Assembly (NCBI RefSeq): GCF_040610475.1
Contig: NZ_JBEXMJ010000005.1
Coordinates: forward strand, 9,631-73,630
DNA: 64,000 bases
DNA from: Actinopolymorpha sp. NPDC004070
GTDB lineage: Bacteria > Actinomycetota > Actinomycetes > Propionibacteriales > Actinopolymorphaceae
Reading direction: 5' to 3'
The position numbers and the translations under genes were made by a program. Numbering within the stretch: the first letter of the stretch is position 1; every line of letters starts with the position of its first letter. The notes under the pieces are model-generated. The model worked only from the letters and a program-made list of their open reading frames with translations, was not told where the DNA came from and made no database searches. Shown piece after piece: positions 47,334 through 56,441 of this stretch.

Positions 47334-48380
47334 GTGGACGGCATCCGCAGGTTCTACATCGGCTCGTTCACCAAGGACGCGGGCGGGGAGGGCACCGGCA
47401 TCAGCCTGGCCCACCAGGACGTGTCGACCGGTGCGCTCAGTCTCGTCGACGTGGTGGCACAGACGACGTCTCCGGCCTTCCTGGCCTGGCATCCCGACGG
47501 CACCCGTCTCTACGCGGTGAACGAACGCGGCGACGCCTCCGTCACCGCCTACGCCGTCCGCGCGGACGGCGGCCTGCGTGAGCTCAACACCGAGCCCACC
47601 GGCGGCAACGGCGCGTGTCACCTGACCGTGCACCCGTCCGGCCGGTTCCTGCTCACCGCCAACTACGGCAGCGGCCACCTGTCGGTGCACCCGATCCGGC
47701 CCGACGGCTCACTCGCCGAACGCTCCGACCTGATCCAGCACGAGGGGTCCGGCCCGCGCACCGACCGGCAGGAGGGCCCGCACGCCCACCACATCCGGGT
47801 CGACCCGAGCGGCGGGCACGTGCTGGCCGTCGACCTCGGCTTGGACGCCGTGCTGACCTACACCCTCGACCTCGACGCCGGGACGCTCGCGCCCGGACCG
47901 GTGGCCGACACCGCACCCGGGGCGGGGCCGCGGCACCTCGCGTTCGGTCCCGACAACCTCGTGCACGTGGCCGGTGAGCTGGACTCCACCGTCACGACGT
48001 ACGTCCTCGACCCGGCGACCGGCGCGCTCACCCACCAGGGTGTGGCGCCGTCGACCTTCGCCTCGGCGCCGGACGACAACTACCCCTCCGAGATCGGGAT
48101 CAGCGACGACGGGCGCATGCTCTACGTCGCCAACCGCGGGCTGGACGTCATCGGCGCACTGTCGGTGCAGGGTGGCCGGGTCAAGCCGGTCGCCGACGTG
48201 CCGACCGGAGGGGCATGGCCGCGGCACCTGATGGTGGCCGGGCAGCACCTCTATGTCGCCAACGAGCGCTCCCACCAGGTCACGCACTTCGTCCTGGACC
48301 CGGCGACCGGGGTGCCGGAGCAGGCCGACGACGTGCTGGAGATTCCCAGCCCCGCCTGCGTCCTGCCCGCCCCGCAGTAG
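47334..48380 (+). CDS. Lactonase family protein (6-phosphogluconolactonase-like, YbhE beta-propeller)
   Basis: 348 residues from the GTG at 47334 with GGAGG 5 bases upstream; the frame to 47244 is non-coding. RFYIGSFTK, SFLAWHPDGTRLYAVNE-like, HLTVHPSGRFLLTANYGSG and EIGISDDGRMLYVANRG are blades of a seven-bladed lactonase propeller. The family hydrolyses 6-phosphogluconolactone or other sugar lactones in the cytoplasm. A -10 like TAGGTT lies at 47279-47284. It converges on the alcohol dehydrogenase with 5 bases between. In this sugar-rich region it may act on another lactone. Confidence 0.85.
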   Translation: MDGIRRFYIGSFTKDAGGEGTGISLAHQDVSTGALSLVDVVAQTTSPAFLAWHPDGTRLYAVNERGDASVTAYAVRADGGLRELNTEPTGGNGACHLTVHPSGRFLLTANYGSGHLSVHPIRPDGSLAERSDLIQHEGSGPRTDRQEGPHAHHIRVDPSGGHVLAVDLGLDAVLTYTLDLDAGTLAPGPVADTAPGAGPRHLAFGPDNLVHVAGELDSTVTTYVLDPATGALTHQGVAPSTFASAPDDNYPSEIGISDDGRMLYVANRGLDVIGALSVQGGRVKPVADVPTGGAWPRHLMVAGQHLYVANERSHQVTHFVLDPATGVPEQADDVLEIPSPACVLPAPQ

Positions 48381-48385
48381 GCCGG

Positions 48386-49429
48386 TCAGCCGGCCACGCC
48401 GGACGGGAAGACGAGCACCTTGCTGGAGCCGTCCTTGCCCTCGGCCAGCGCCCGGAACGCCGACGGCGCGTCGGCCAGGCTGACCCGGCCCTCGACCAGG
48501 CGGGCCAGCTCGGCCGGCCCGTCGGCGACCCAGGCGGCCGTGCTGGTGAAGTCCTCGCGGGTGTAGCAGTAGCTGCCCACCACCGTGCGCTCGGCGATGC
48601 TCACCGCGTACGCCGACAGGGTGACCTGCGGCTCGTGCATGCCCACCAGCACCACCCGCTCGCCCTCGCCGGCCACCGTCAGCGCGTCACCCAGCGACCG
48701 CGACGAGCCCACCGCGTCCACGACCAGGGTGGGGTCGGCGACGCCGGCCTCGGCGAGGGTGTCCGCCAGCGGCGCGGCCGCCGGGTCCACCGCCGTCAGC
48801 CCGATGTCGGCGAGCAGCGCCCGGCGTCCGGGGTGCGGCTCGGACACGGTGATCCGGCCGGCGCCCAGCCGCCGGGCGGCCAGCGCGCAGGCCTGCCCGA
48901 TCGGGCCGCCGCCGACCACCAGCACGTTGTCGTCGGGTCCGCAGCTGCCGCGGACCATCGCGTGGTAGCCGACCGTGAGCGGCTCCACCAGCGCGCCGTA
49001 CTCCTCCGGCATGCTCGCAGGGAGCGCGACGGCGTTCGCTGCCGGCACCACCATCAGTTCGGCGAACGCCGCGCTGATCGCGGGCGCCACCCCGATGATC
49101 TGTTTGGTCGGGCAGCGGTGGTCCTGCCCGGCTCGGCAGGCGTCGCAGGTGCCGCAGGCGAGCACCGGGTGCACGGTCACCAGCGCACCCTCGGTCAGCC
49201 GCGCCGACGCCGGCACGTCGGGACCGACGGAGACCACCCGGCCCACCGTCTCGTGTCCCATCACCTGGCCGGGGAACCGCCGGCCGTTCTCACCGGTGTA
49301 GCCGTGCAGGTCCGACCCGCAGATGCCGGTGGACACCACACCGACCACGACCTCGCCCGGACCCGCCACCGGGTCGGGCCGCTCCTCGACCGCGAGGTCC
49401 CACGGACCACGAAAAACGAGTGCACGCAC
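48386..49429 (-). CDS. Zinc-dependent medium-chain alcohol dehydrogenase
   Basis: 347 residues from the GTG at 49429 with GGGGAGG upstream. The catalytic zinc set is in GICGSDLHG and GHETVG, and four cysteines of the structural zinc are in CGTCDACRAGQDHRC. The NAD(P) fold is VLVVGGGPIGQACALAA. It oxidises a sugar alcohol, lactaldehyde-type or similar substrate. It is the last gene of the rhamnose set, 149 bases after rhaB with a hairpin (49477-49497) between, so its link to the pathway is by position only. Confidence 0.87.
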   Translation of the reverse strand: MRALVFRGPWDLAVEERPDPVAGPGEVVVGVVSTGICGSDLHGYTGENGRRFPGQVMGHETVGRVVSVGPDVPASARLTEGALVTVHPVLACGTCDACRAGQDHRCPTKQIIGVAPAISAAFAELMVVPAANAVALPASMPEEYGALVEPLTVGYHAMVRGSCGPDDNVLVVGGGPIGQACALAARRLGAGRITVSEPHPGRRALLADIGLTAVDPAAAPLADTLAEAGVADPTLVVDAVGSSRSLGDALTVAGEGERVVLVGMHEPQVTLSAYAVSIAERTVVGSYCYTREDFTSTAAWVADGPAELARLVEGRVSLADAPSAFRALAEGKDGSSKVLVFPSGVAG

Positions 49430-49476
49430 CGGACGCCTCCCCACGTTGAACGATCCCCGCACCATACTCAGGCACC

Positions 49477-49497
49477 CGCGGCGACGGCACCGCCGCG
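49477..49497. terminator. Hairpin between rhaB and the alcohol dehydrogenase gene
   Basis: CGCGGCG pairs with CGCCGCG around a 7-base loop. No U-tract is present, so it may only attenuate. On the minus strand a TATGGT (about 49461-49466) further downstream could be a separate -10 for the dehydrogenase. Confidence 0.4.
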
Positions 49498-49578
49498 TCA
49501 GCCGGCTGACACCTCCCACCGGGCAGGCGTCCTGAACCGGTCGGCACGATCGACACCGGCCGGCCGGCTTCCTCCGAA

Positions 49579-51030
49579 TCAGGCCGCCAGCAGGGCGGAC
49601 CAGCGGTCGTGGTCGCGGGGCTCGTAGGTACGCAGGTCCTGGGTGCGGCGTACGACGTCCCTGGCCTCGGCCCGGTCGACGAGCACACCGTGCGCGCGGG
49701 CCTGGACGAGCAGGTTGCCCAGCGCCGTCGCCTCCACCGGACCGGCGACCACGGGAAGGCCGCAGGCGTCCGCGGTGAGCTGGCAGAGCAGGGAGTTCTG
49801 CGCGCCGCCGCCGACGACGTGCACCACGTCCACCCGCCGCCCGGACAGCCGCTGGGCGGCCGCGACGTTGCGGGCGTGTGCCAGTGCCAGGCTGTCCAGG
49901 ACGCACCGGGTGACCTGGGCGGGCGTGGCCGGCTCGGGCTGCCCGGTGTCGCGGCAGTGGGCCCGGATCCGATCCGGCATGTCACCGGGTGCGAGGAAGT
50001 CCGGCGACTCCGCGTCCACCACGCTGCGCAGCGGCGGTTCGTTCTCGGCGTCGGCGAGCAGCCGCGCCAGGCCCTCCGGCCGGCCCTCCGCCCGCCAGGT
50101 GCGCATGCTCTCCTGCAGCAGCCACAGCCCCATCACGTTGCGCAGGTAGCGGATCGTCCCGTCGACGCCGACCTCGTTGGTGAAGTTGGCCTCCAGGCTC
50201 GCCGCCGACAGCACCGGCGAGCTCAGCTCCAGTCCCACCAGCGACCAGGTGCCGCAGGAGACGTAGGCGAAGTGGCCGTCGTGCGCCGGGACGGCGGCGA
50301 CCGCCGACGCGGTGTCGTGCGAGCCCACCGTGGTGACCCACAGGTCGCCGGAGACGCCCAGCGGACCGCGCAGCGGCGACCGGATCCGCCCGAGCAGGTC
50401 GCCGGGGTCGCGCAGCGGCGGCAGCAGCCGGCGGGGCAGGCCGAGCCGGCGGACGAGGTCGTCGGACCACGTCCGCGCTCGTACGTCGTACAGCTGGGTG
50501 GTGGAGACGTTCGTGCGCTCGGCGCCGATCCGTCCGGTGAGCCGGTGACAGAGCAGGTCCGGCACCAGCAGCATCATGCGGGCCTTCCGCAGCGTCGCGG
50601 GATCCTCGGCCAGCAGCTGGTAGGCGGTGTTGAACCCCATGAACTGCACGCCGGTGGTGGCGTAGAGCGTGCGGTCGCCGACGTCGGCGCGTACCCGCTC
50701 CATGATCCCGTCGGTACGCGAGTCGCGGTAGTGGACCGGCGGTGCGAGCAGCCGGCCGGCCTCGTCGAGCAGGCCGTAGTCGACACCCCAGGAGTCGACA
50801 CCGACCGACGTGACGCCCCGCTCGGCCGCCTCGCGAACCCCGGCGAGGACCCCGCGCCACAACGAGGGCAGGTCCCATGACAACCTGCCGTTGACATGGA
50901 CGGGTTCGTTGGGAAACCGGTGGACGATCTCGGTGTCGAGGTGGTCCGGGCCCACCGTGCCGACCACCACCCGGCCGCTGGACGCGCCCAGGTCGACCGC
51001 GGCGGCCCGAAGTGTCACGTCGTCGCTCAT
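49579..51030 (-). CDS. rhaB: Rhamnulokinase
   Basis: 483 residues of the FGGY kinase fold. AAVDLGASSGRVVVG (10-24) is the phosphate-binding start, GVDSWGVDYGLLD (76-88) is specific to rhamnulokinases, and SHDTASAVAAVPA, CGTWSLVG and VVHVVGGGAQNSLLCQLTAD complete the set. It phosphorylates L-rhamnulose at O1. It lies 16 bases after the aldolase gene, in the same transcription unit. Confidence 0.96.
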   Translation of the reverse strand: MSDDVTLRAAAVDLGASSGRVVVGTVGPDHLDTEIVHRFPNEPVHVNGRLSWDLPSLWRGVLAGVREAAERGVTSVGVDSWGVDYGLLDEAGRLLAPPVHYRDSRTDGIMERVRADVGDRTLYATTGVQFMGFNTAYQLLAEDPATLRKARMMLLVPDLLCHRLTGRIGAERTNVSTTQLYDVRARTWSDDLVRRLGLPRRLLPPLRDPGDLLGRIRSPLRGPLGVSGDLWVTTVGSHDTASAVAAVPAHDGHFAYVSCGTWSLVGLELSSPVLSAASLEANFTNEVGVDGTIRYLRNVMGLWLLQESMRTWRAEGRPEGLARLLADAENEPPLRSVVDAESPDFLAPGDMPDRIRAHCRDTGQPEPATPAQVTRCVLDSLALAHARNVAAAQRLSGRRVDVVHVVGGGAQNSLLCQLTADACGLPVVAGPVEATALGNLLVQARAHGVLVDRAEARDVVRRTQDLRTYEPRDHDRWSALLAA

Positions 51031-51046
51031 CGCCGAGCCCCTTCTG

Positions 51047-53080
51047 TCAGCGCAGGAAGGCCGCGGCCACGCCGCTGTCCACCGGAATGTGCAGGCCGGT
51101 GGTCTGAGCCAGATCGCCGGAGGTGAGTGCGACCACCGCGGCGGCGACGTGCCCGGGCAGCACCTCCTTCTTCAGCAGCGTGCGCTGGGCGTAGTACTCG
51201 CCGAGCTTCTCCTCCGGTACGCCGTACACCGCGGCCCGTTGGGCACCCCACCCGGAGGCGAAGATGCCCGAGCCGCGCACCACCCCGTCGGGGTTGATGC
51301 CGTTGACCCGGATGCCGTGCTCGCCGAGCTCTGCCGCGAGCAGCCGCACCTGGTGGGCCTGGTCGGCCTTGGCGGCGCCGTAGGCGACGTTGTTGGGGCC
51401 GGCGAAGACGCCGTTCTTGCTGGAGATGTAGATGATGTCGCCGCCGAGCCCCTGCGCGACCATCGCCGCCGCGGCCGACCGGGAAACCAGGAACGACCCG
51501 CGGGCCATCACCCGGTGCTGCAGGTCCCAGTCGGCGGTGGTGGTCTCCAGCAGCGGCTTGGAGATCGACAGTCCGGCGTTGTTGACCACTAAGTCCACGC
51601 CGCCGAACGCGAGTGCCGCCTCGTCAAGTGCTGCTTGCACCTGCTCCTCGTCGGTGACGTCCACGGTCACGGGTACGGCCACGTCGGTGCTGCCGATGCC
51701 CGCGGCGACCTCCGCGGCCGCCTCGGTGTTCAGGTCGGCGACCACGACACACGCCCCCTCGGCGGCGAGGCGTTCGGCGATGGCCCGCCCGATGCCCGAC
51801 CCCGCGCCGGTGACGAACGCGACCCGGGTGGCCAGCGGCTTGGGCTTGGGCATCCGGGCCAGCTTGGCCTCCTCCAGCGCCCAGTACTCGATCCGGAACT
51901 TCTCGCGTTCCTCGATCGGGCGGTAGGTGGAGATCGCCTCCGCGCCGCGCATGACGTTGATGGCGTTGACGTAGAACTCACCCGCCACCCGGGCGGTCTG
52001 CTTGTCCTTGCCGAAGCTGAACATCCCGACACCGGGCACGAGGACGATCGCCGGATCGGCACCGCGCATGGCCGGCGTGTCGTCGTCGGCGTACCGCTCG
52101 TAGTAGGCGCGGTAGTCGTCCCGGTAGGCCGCGTGCAGCGCACGCAGCCGCTCCTCCACCTCCGCCAGCGGCGCGGTGGCCGGCAGGTCGAGCACCAGCG
52201 GACGCACCTTCGTCCGCAGAAAGTGGTCGGGGCAGGAGGTGCCGAGCGCGGCCAGGCGCGGGTGGTGCTCGCGGGCCACGAAGTCCAGCACCGCCTCGCT
52301 GTCGGTGTAGTGGCCGACCTGCGGGCGATCGGTCGAGGCGAGGCCACGGATCAGCGGCGCGAGTGCCGCGGCGCGCGCCCGGCGCTCCTGCGGCGGCAGC
52401 GGCTCGTACCCCGCCACCACCGCGCCGAACGGGTCCGGCTTTCCGTTGCGTTCGATGTACGCCTGGCAGGCCTGGATGATCTCCAGCGAGTGTTCCTCGC
52501 ACTCCTGCGACGTCGCACCCCACGCGGTGATGCCGTGCCCGCCGAGCACCACCCCGATCGCCTCGGGATGCTCGGCGTGGATCCGGGCGATGTCCAGCCC
52601 CAGCTGGAATCCCGGCCGCCGCCACGGCACCCACGCCACCCGCTCGCCGAAGCACTCCTTGGTGAGCGCCTCCCCGTCGGCCGCGGCAGCGAACGCGATC
52701 CCGGCGTCGGGATGCAGGTGGTCCACGTGCGGCGCGTCCACCAGCCCGTGCATCGCGGTGTCGATCGACGGAGCCGCTCCGCCCTTGCCGTGCAGGCAGA
52801 AGTCGAACGCGGCCACCATCTCGTCCTCGCGTTCGACACCGGGGTAGACGTCGACCAGCGCCCGCATCCGGTCCAGCCGCAGCACGGCCAGCCCGGCCTC
52901 GGTGAGCGTGCCGAGGTCGCCGCCGGACCCCTTCACCCACAGCAGTTCGACGTCGGCCCCGGTCACCGGGTCGGGCTCGGCACCCTTGCAGGAGGCGTTG
53001 CCGCCGGCGTAGTTGGTGAACGTCGGGTCGGCGCCGAGCCGGTGGCTGCGCTCGATCAGCCGGGCGACCTCAGGGTGCAT
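51047..53080 (-). CDS. rhaD: Bifunctional rhamnulose-1-phosphate aldolase / lactaldehyde dehydrogenase (RhaEW type)
   Basis: 677 residues. The N-terminal class II aldolase (about 1-400) has FTNYAGGNAS, the zinc-ligand HVDHLHPDAG and GGHGITAWG. The C-terminal SDR (about 425-677) has VTGAGSGIGRAIAERLA, NNAG and YGAAK. The aldolase splits rhamnulose-1-phosphate into dihydroxyacetone phosphate and L-lactaldehyde, and the dehydrogenase half oxidises the aldehyde to lactate, keeping the toxic intermediate local. This fusion is known from Bacillus and actinobacteria. It lies between rhaI (69 bases) and rhaB (16 bases). Confidence 0.96.
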   Translation of the reverse strand: MHPEVARLIERSHRLGADPTFTNYAGGNASCKGAEPDPVTGADVELLWVKGSGGDLGTLTEAGLAVLRLDRMRALVDVYPGVEREDEMVAAFDFCLHGKGGAAPSIDTAMHGLVDAPHVDHLHPDAGIAFAAAADGEALTKECFGERVAWVPWRRPGFQLGLDIARIHAEHPEAIGVVLGGHGITAWGATSQECEEHSLEIIQACQAYIERNGKPDPFGAVVAGYEPLPPQERRARAAALAPLIRGLASTDRPQVGHYTDSEAVLDFVAREHHPRLAALGTSCPDHFLRTKVRPLVLDLPATAPLAEVEERLRALHAAYRDDYRAYYERYADDDTPAMRGADPAIVLVPGVGMFSFGKDKQTARVAGEFYVNAINVMRGAEAISTYRPIEEREKFRIEYWALEEAKLARMPKPKPLATRVAFVTGAGSGIGRAIAERLAAEGACVVVADLNTEAAAEVAAGIGSTDVAVPVTVDVTDEEQVQAALDEAALAFGGVDLVVNNAGLSISKPLLETTTADWDLQHRVMARGSFLVSRSAAAAMVAQGLGGDIIYISSKNGVFAGPNNVAYGAAKADQAHQVRLLAAELGEHGIRVNGINPDGVVRGSGIFASGWGAQRAAVYGVPEEKLGEYYAQRTLLKKEVLPGHVAAAVVALTSGDLAQTTGLHIPVDSGVAAAFLR

Positions 53081-53149
53081 GCTGGCTTCTCCTCAACCTC
53101 TGTGGGTGTGCACTGGTCGCGACCGTCGAGGTCACGCAGCCGTGGTGGT

Positions 53150-54322
53150 CTACGCGCCCCAGCCGGCGGCCTGTCCACCGCGGCGTTCCTCCCGTACCCG
53201 CTCGGCGTGGCCGCTTCGACGGTAGGCGGCGATCGGGTCGGGGTCGATGCCGAGGTCCTCGCGCACCTCCGCGAGCAGCGGGCGGACGTCGTTGTTGTAG
53301 GCGTCCATCACCACGGCGTTCGCGCCGAGCACGTCACCCTCGCGCTGCGCGGCGGCGAGCGCGTCGGCGTCCACCAGCAGTGCCTTGGCGGTGGCCTCCT
53401 GGACGTTCATGATCGACCGGACCATCGCCGGCACCTTCGGCTCGAGGTTGTGGCACTGGTCGAGCATGAACGCGATGTTGGCCGACTCCTCCAGCGCACC
53501 GGCCTGCACGATCTCGAGCATGATGCGGAACAGCTGGAACGGGTCCGCGGCGCCGACCATCAGGTCGTCGTCGGCGTAGAACCTGCTGTTGAAGTGGAAG
53601 CCGCCGAGCTTTCCCTGCCGGAGCAGGAACGCCACGATGAACTCGATGTTCGTGCCCGGTGCGTGGTGGCCGGTGTCGACCAGCACCTGTGCCCGCTCGC
53701 CGAGGGTGACGCAGTGCGCGTACGACGTGCCCCAGTCGGGGATGTCGGTGGCGTAGAACGCCGGCTCGAAGAACTTGTACTCCACCAGCATCCGCTGGTC
53801 CGCACCCAACCGGTCGTACGCGGCCGACAGCGCCTCGGCGAGCCGGTCCTGACGGGCACGCAGCGAGTCCTGACCGGGGTAGTTGATCCCGTCGGCGAAC
53901 CACAGGCTGAGGATCGAGGAGCCGGTGGCGTCCATGATGTCGACGCACTCCAGCAGGTGCGCGAGCGCCTTCCTGCGTACGGCCGGGTCGGGGTTGCAGA
54001 CGCTGCCGAGCCGGTAGTCGTCGTCCTGGAAGACGTTCGGGTTGATCGCGCCGAGCCGGATGCCGGCGTTCTTCGCGTGCGCGGCGAGGTCGGCGTAGTC
54101 GTCCACCTTGTCCCACGGGATGTGCAGCGCCACGCTCGGCGCGACCCCGGTGAGCTTGTGGACCAGCGCGGCGTCGTCGACCTTCTCGTAGGCGTTGCGC
54201 GGAATGCCTTCCTGCGCGAACACCTTGAACCTGGTGCCGGAGTTTCCGTACGCCCAGGACGGTGTCTCGATCTGCTGCGCGCGCAGGGCGGACTTGACAG
54301 TCTCGATAGTGGTGGCGGCCAT
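53150..54322 (-). CDS. rhaI: L-rhamnose isomerase
   Basis: 390 residues from the ATG at 54322 with GGGAG 9 bases upstream; an ATG at 54331 has no spacing for that site. It belongs to the short RhaI type (Pseudomonas stutzeri-like) and not the longer E. coli RhaA type. The TIM-barrel residues are seen in [31 protein letters not shown] and [12 protein letters not shown], which include the metal-binding E, H and D residues. It converts L-rhamnose to L-rhamnulose with Mn or Co. It begins 25 bases after rhaM. Confidence 0.94.
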   Translation of the reverse strand: MAATTIETVKSALRAQQIETPSWAYGNSGTRFKVFAQEGIPRNAYEKVDDAALVHKLTGVAPSVALHIPWDKVDDYADLAAHAKNAGIRLGAINPNVFQDDDYRLGSVCNPDPAVRRKALAHLLECVDIMDATGSSILSLWFADGINYPGQDSLRARQDRLAEALSAAYDRLGADQRMLVEYKFFEPAFYATDIPDWGTSYAHCVTLGERAQVLVDTGHHAPGTNIEFIVAFLLRQGKLGGFHFNSRFYADDDLMVGAADPFQLFRIMLEIVQAGALEESANIAFMLDQCHNLEPKVPAMVRSIMNVQEATAKALLVDADALAAAQREGDVLGANAVVMDAYNNDVRPLLAEVREDLGIDPDPIAAYRRSGHAERVREERRGGQAAGWGA

Positions 54323-54347
54323 GCCCTTCATCTCCCGTCCAGCCGGC

Positions 54348-54668
54348 TCAGTCGAGGTGGAAGACCTCGGTGAGCGGTCGCATGTCGGTGTCGGCGCTGC
54401 CCGACTCCAGGTCCTCGAAGAAGTCCGCCATCTCACTTTGCCAACGGCGGTTGATCTCCCGCTCCGCCATGCCCGCCTTGGCCGCCTCGAAGTCCTCGGT
54501 CTCGAGATAGCCGACCAGCAGCCCGTCGTCGGTCAGGAAGAGTGAGTAGTTGTGCCATCCGGTCTCCCGCAGCGCCTGCTGCATCTCCGGCCAGACGGCG
54601 CGGTGGCGTTCTCGGTACTCGTCCAGGCGATCAGGCCTGACCCGCAGCAGAAAGCACACCCGTCGCAC
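54348..54668 (-). CDS. rhaM: L-rhamnose mutarotase
   Basis: 106 residues from the GTG at 54668, close to the 104 of E. coli RhaM; the frame to 54992 is non-coding. [20 protein letters not shown] and [20 protein letters not shown] are the family motifs, with the catalytic His in HRAVW or WHNY. It speeds interconversion of alpha and beta anomers of rhamnose so that the isomerase can use the sugar. First gene of the rhamnose operon. Confidence 0.93.
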   Translation of the reverse strand: MRRVCFLLRVRPDRLDEYRERHRAVWPEMQQALRETGWHNYSLFLTDDGLLVGYLETEDFEAAKAGMAEREINRRWQSEMADFFEDLESGSADTDMRPLTEVFHLD

Positions 54669-54736
54669 GGCACCGCCTCTCGTAGGAACTGCCCGTCGAA
54701 TCCTGCGGTCGTTCGCCTGCTCGGAAAGCTTTCTAC

Positions 54737-54748
54737 TGAATCGTTTCA
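54737..54748. promoter_or_regulatory. LacI-type operator of the rhamnose operon
   Basis: TGAATCGTTTCA matches the LacI-family form TGAAnCGnTTCA. It covers the predicted transcription start (about 54746) of the minus-strand promoter, a place where a repressor would block initiation. The regulator gene is not in the window. Confidence 0.62.
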
Positions 54749-54752
54749 CGGG

Positions 54753-54782
54753 ATGGTAGGGACCTGTCGGGAACGCGGTCAA
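54753..54782 (-). promoter_or_regulatory. Promoter of the rhamnose operon
   Basis: On the minus strand TTGACC (54782-54777) and TACCAT (54758-54753) are separated by 18 bases. The predicted start is at about 54746, giving a leader of about 78 bases before rhaM. Confidence 0.55.
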
Positions 54783-55069
54783 CGACCGGGTCCCGGGCCG
54801 GACAGGCCGGTTCCGGAACGCAGGGAACGGACTCGCCCGGCCGGCCGCCGGCTCCCGGTCGCGGCCCGTCGCGAGTCCACTGCGGTCCGCTGCCGGGCAG
54901 CCCACCAACCGTGTACGCGCGGTCGCCGAACTGGACGTACGTGCTCCGACCGGTGAGCTAGTGCGCAGGAAAACGCACTCACCTGGCACCATCGGGAGCG
55001 GACGACCTACAAACTGTGGGCGGCGCGGCGCGGATGCCGAGCAGCCCCACCCGTGACACCTGGGAGCAC
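54783..55069. other. Divergent intergenic region between rhaM promoter and the Gfo/Idh gene
   Basis: No gene is supported. AGTGCG (54960-54965) pairs with CGCACT (54974-54979), a candidate operator for the plus-strand gene. The region immediately before the ATG at 55070 has GGGAG. Confidence 0.4.
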
Positions 55070-56374
55070 ATGGTGACCGAGGAAACCCTTCCCACGACCG
55101 GGCAGCCGGTGACGATCGCCATCCTGGGTGCCGGCAACCGCGGCTCGGTCTACTCCAGGTGGGCGGCGGCGCACCCCGACCGGGCCAGGGTGGTGGCGGT
55201 CGCCGAGCCGCGTGACTACCAGCGCAAGACCCTCGCCGAACTCCACGGCGTACCCCCCGAGCGCACCTTCTCCTCCTGGGCCGACCTGCTGGCCGCCGGC
55301 AAGGCCGGCAAGCTCGCCGACGCGGCCGTCGTGGCCACCCAGGACAACGACCACGTGGAGCCCGCCACCCGGCTCGCCGAGCAGGGCTACCACCTGCTGG
55401 TGGAGAAGCCGATGGCGCCGACCGAGGAGGGCTGCCGGGCGCTGCTGGACGCGGTCCAGCGCACCGGCGTGATGCTCGCCGTCTGCCACGTGCTCCGCTA
55501 CACGCCGTACACCCAGCTGCTCAAGGACGTGCTGGACTCCGGCCGGATCGGCGAGATCATGAGCATCCAGCACCTGGAGCCGGTGGGCTACTGGCACCAG
55601 GCGCACTCCTACGTACGCGGCAACTGGCGGCGCGAGGACGAGTCGTCGTCGATGCTGCTGGCGAAGTCCTGCCACGACATCGACTGGATCCGCTACGTCG
55701 TCGGCGCCCCGATCGAGAAGGTGTCGAGCTTCGGCCGGCTGTCGTACTTCAAGCGGCAGAACCAGCCCGCCGGCGCCTCCGACCGCTGCCTGGACTGCGC
55801 GGTGGAGCCCACCTGCGCCTACTCCGCGAAGAAGCTGTACCTCGGCATGATCAAGCGGGGCGAGACCGGCTGGCCGCTGCACACCGTCACCAACGACATC
55901 ACCGAGGAGGGCGTCACCAAGGCGCTCGCGGAGGGCCCGTACGGCCGGTGCGTGTGGGCCTGCGACAACGACGTGGTCGACCACCAGGTGGTCTCGATGG
56001 AGTTCGCGGGCGGTGCCACCGGGACGTTCACGATGGTCGGGTTCGCCGAGAAGGGCCACCGGCGTACGCAGATCTTCGGCACCCAGGGCACCGTCGACTG
56101 CGACGGCGAGCACGTGACGGTGTTCGACTTCCTCACCGACCGGACCGAGGTGCTGTCGGTGCCCGCGACCGGGCACGACGCGGGCTCGGGCCACGGCGGC
56201 GGCGACGCAGGCCTGATGGACTCCTTCACCGCCGCGCTGGCCGCGGGCGACCCGTCGCTGATCAAGTCCGGTGGCCTGGAGTCGCTGGAGACCCACCTCG
56301 CGGTCTTCGCCGCCGAGCGGGCCCGGCACACCGGCTCGGTCGCCTCGGTGAACGTCCCGGCCGCCCGCGGCTGA
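55070..56374 (+). CDS. Gfo/Idh/MocA-family oxidoreductase
   Basis: 434 residues from the ATG at 55070 (a GTG at 55073 is better spaced from GGGAG). NAD site TIAILGAGNRGSVYSRWAAA (near 15-34) and the EKPMAPT block (near 120), whose Lys is catalytic in the family. An unusual cysteine cluster, CLDCAVEPTCAYS (about 244-256), may bind a metal. The family oxidises or reduces sugars, inositols or glycosides. It is divergent from rhaM and next to glycosidase-type genes, so a role in processing rhamnose-containing or other glycosides is inference. Confidence 0.88.
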   Translation: MVTEETLPTTGQPVTIAILGAGNRGSVYSRWAAAHPDRARVVAVAEPRDYQRKTLAELHGVPPERTFSSWADLLAAGKAGKLADAAVVATQDNDHVEPATRLAEQGYHLLVEKPMAPTEEGCRALLDAVQRTGVMLAVCHVLRYTPYTQLLKDVLDSGRIGEIMSIQHLEPVGYWHQAHSYVRGNWRREDESSSMLLAKSCHDIDWIRYVVGAPIEKVSSFGRLSYFKRQNQPAGASDRCLDCAVEPTCAYSAKKLYLGMIKRGETGWPLHTVTNDITEEGVTKALAEGPYGRCVWACDNDVVDHQVVSMEFAGGATGTFTMVGFAEKGHRRTQIFGTQGTVDCDGEHVTVFDFLTDRTEVLSVPATGHDAGSGHGGGDAGLMDSFTAALAAGDPSLIKSGGLESLETHLAVFAAERARHTGSVASVNVPAARG

Positions 56375-56404
56375 GGTTCGTCTCAGGCGGGTTCGGGACG
56401 AGTC

Positions 56405-56433
56405 TCGACCAGCACCAATGCGGCTACTACAGT
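56405..56433 (+). promoter_or_regulatory. Candidate promoter of the S9C peptidase, leaderless
   Basis: TCGACC (56405-56410) and TACAGT (56428-56433) are 17 bases apart. Transcription would begin at about 56440, at or next to the ATG at 56442, which has no ribosome binding site. The message is probably leaderless. Confidence 0.45.
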
Positions 56434-56441
56434 CCGGCGGC

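Noticed and set aside
51635..54373. 912-residue plus-strand frame opposite the rhamnose genes
   Set aside because: No motif is seen, while the minus strand encodes well-known rhamnose enzymes.
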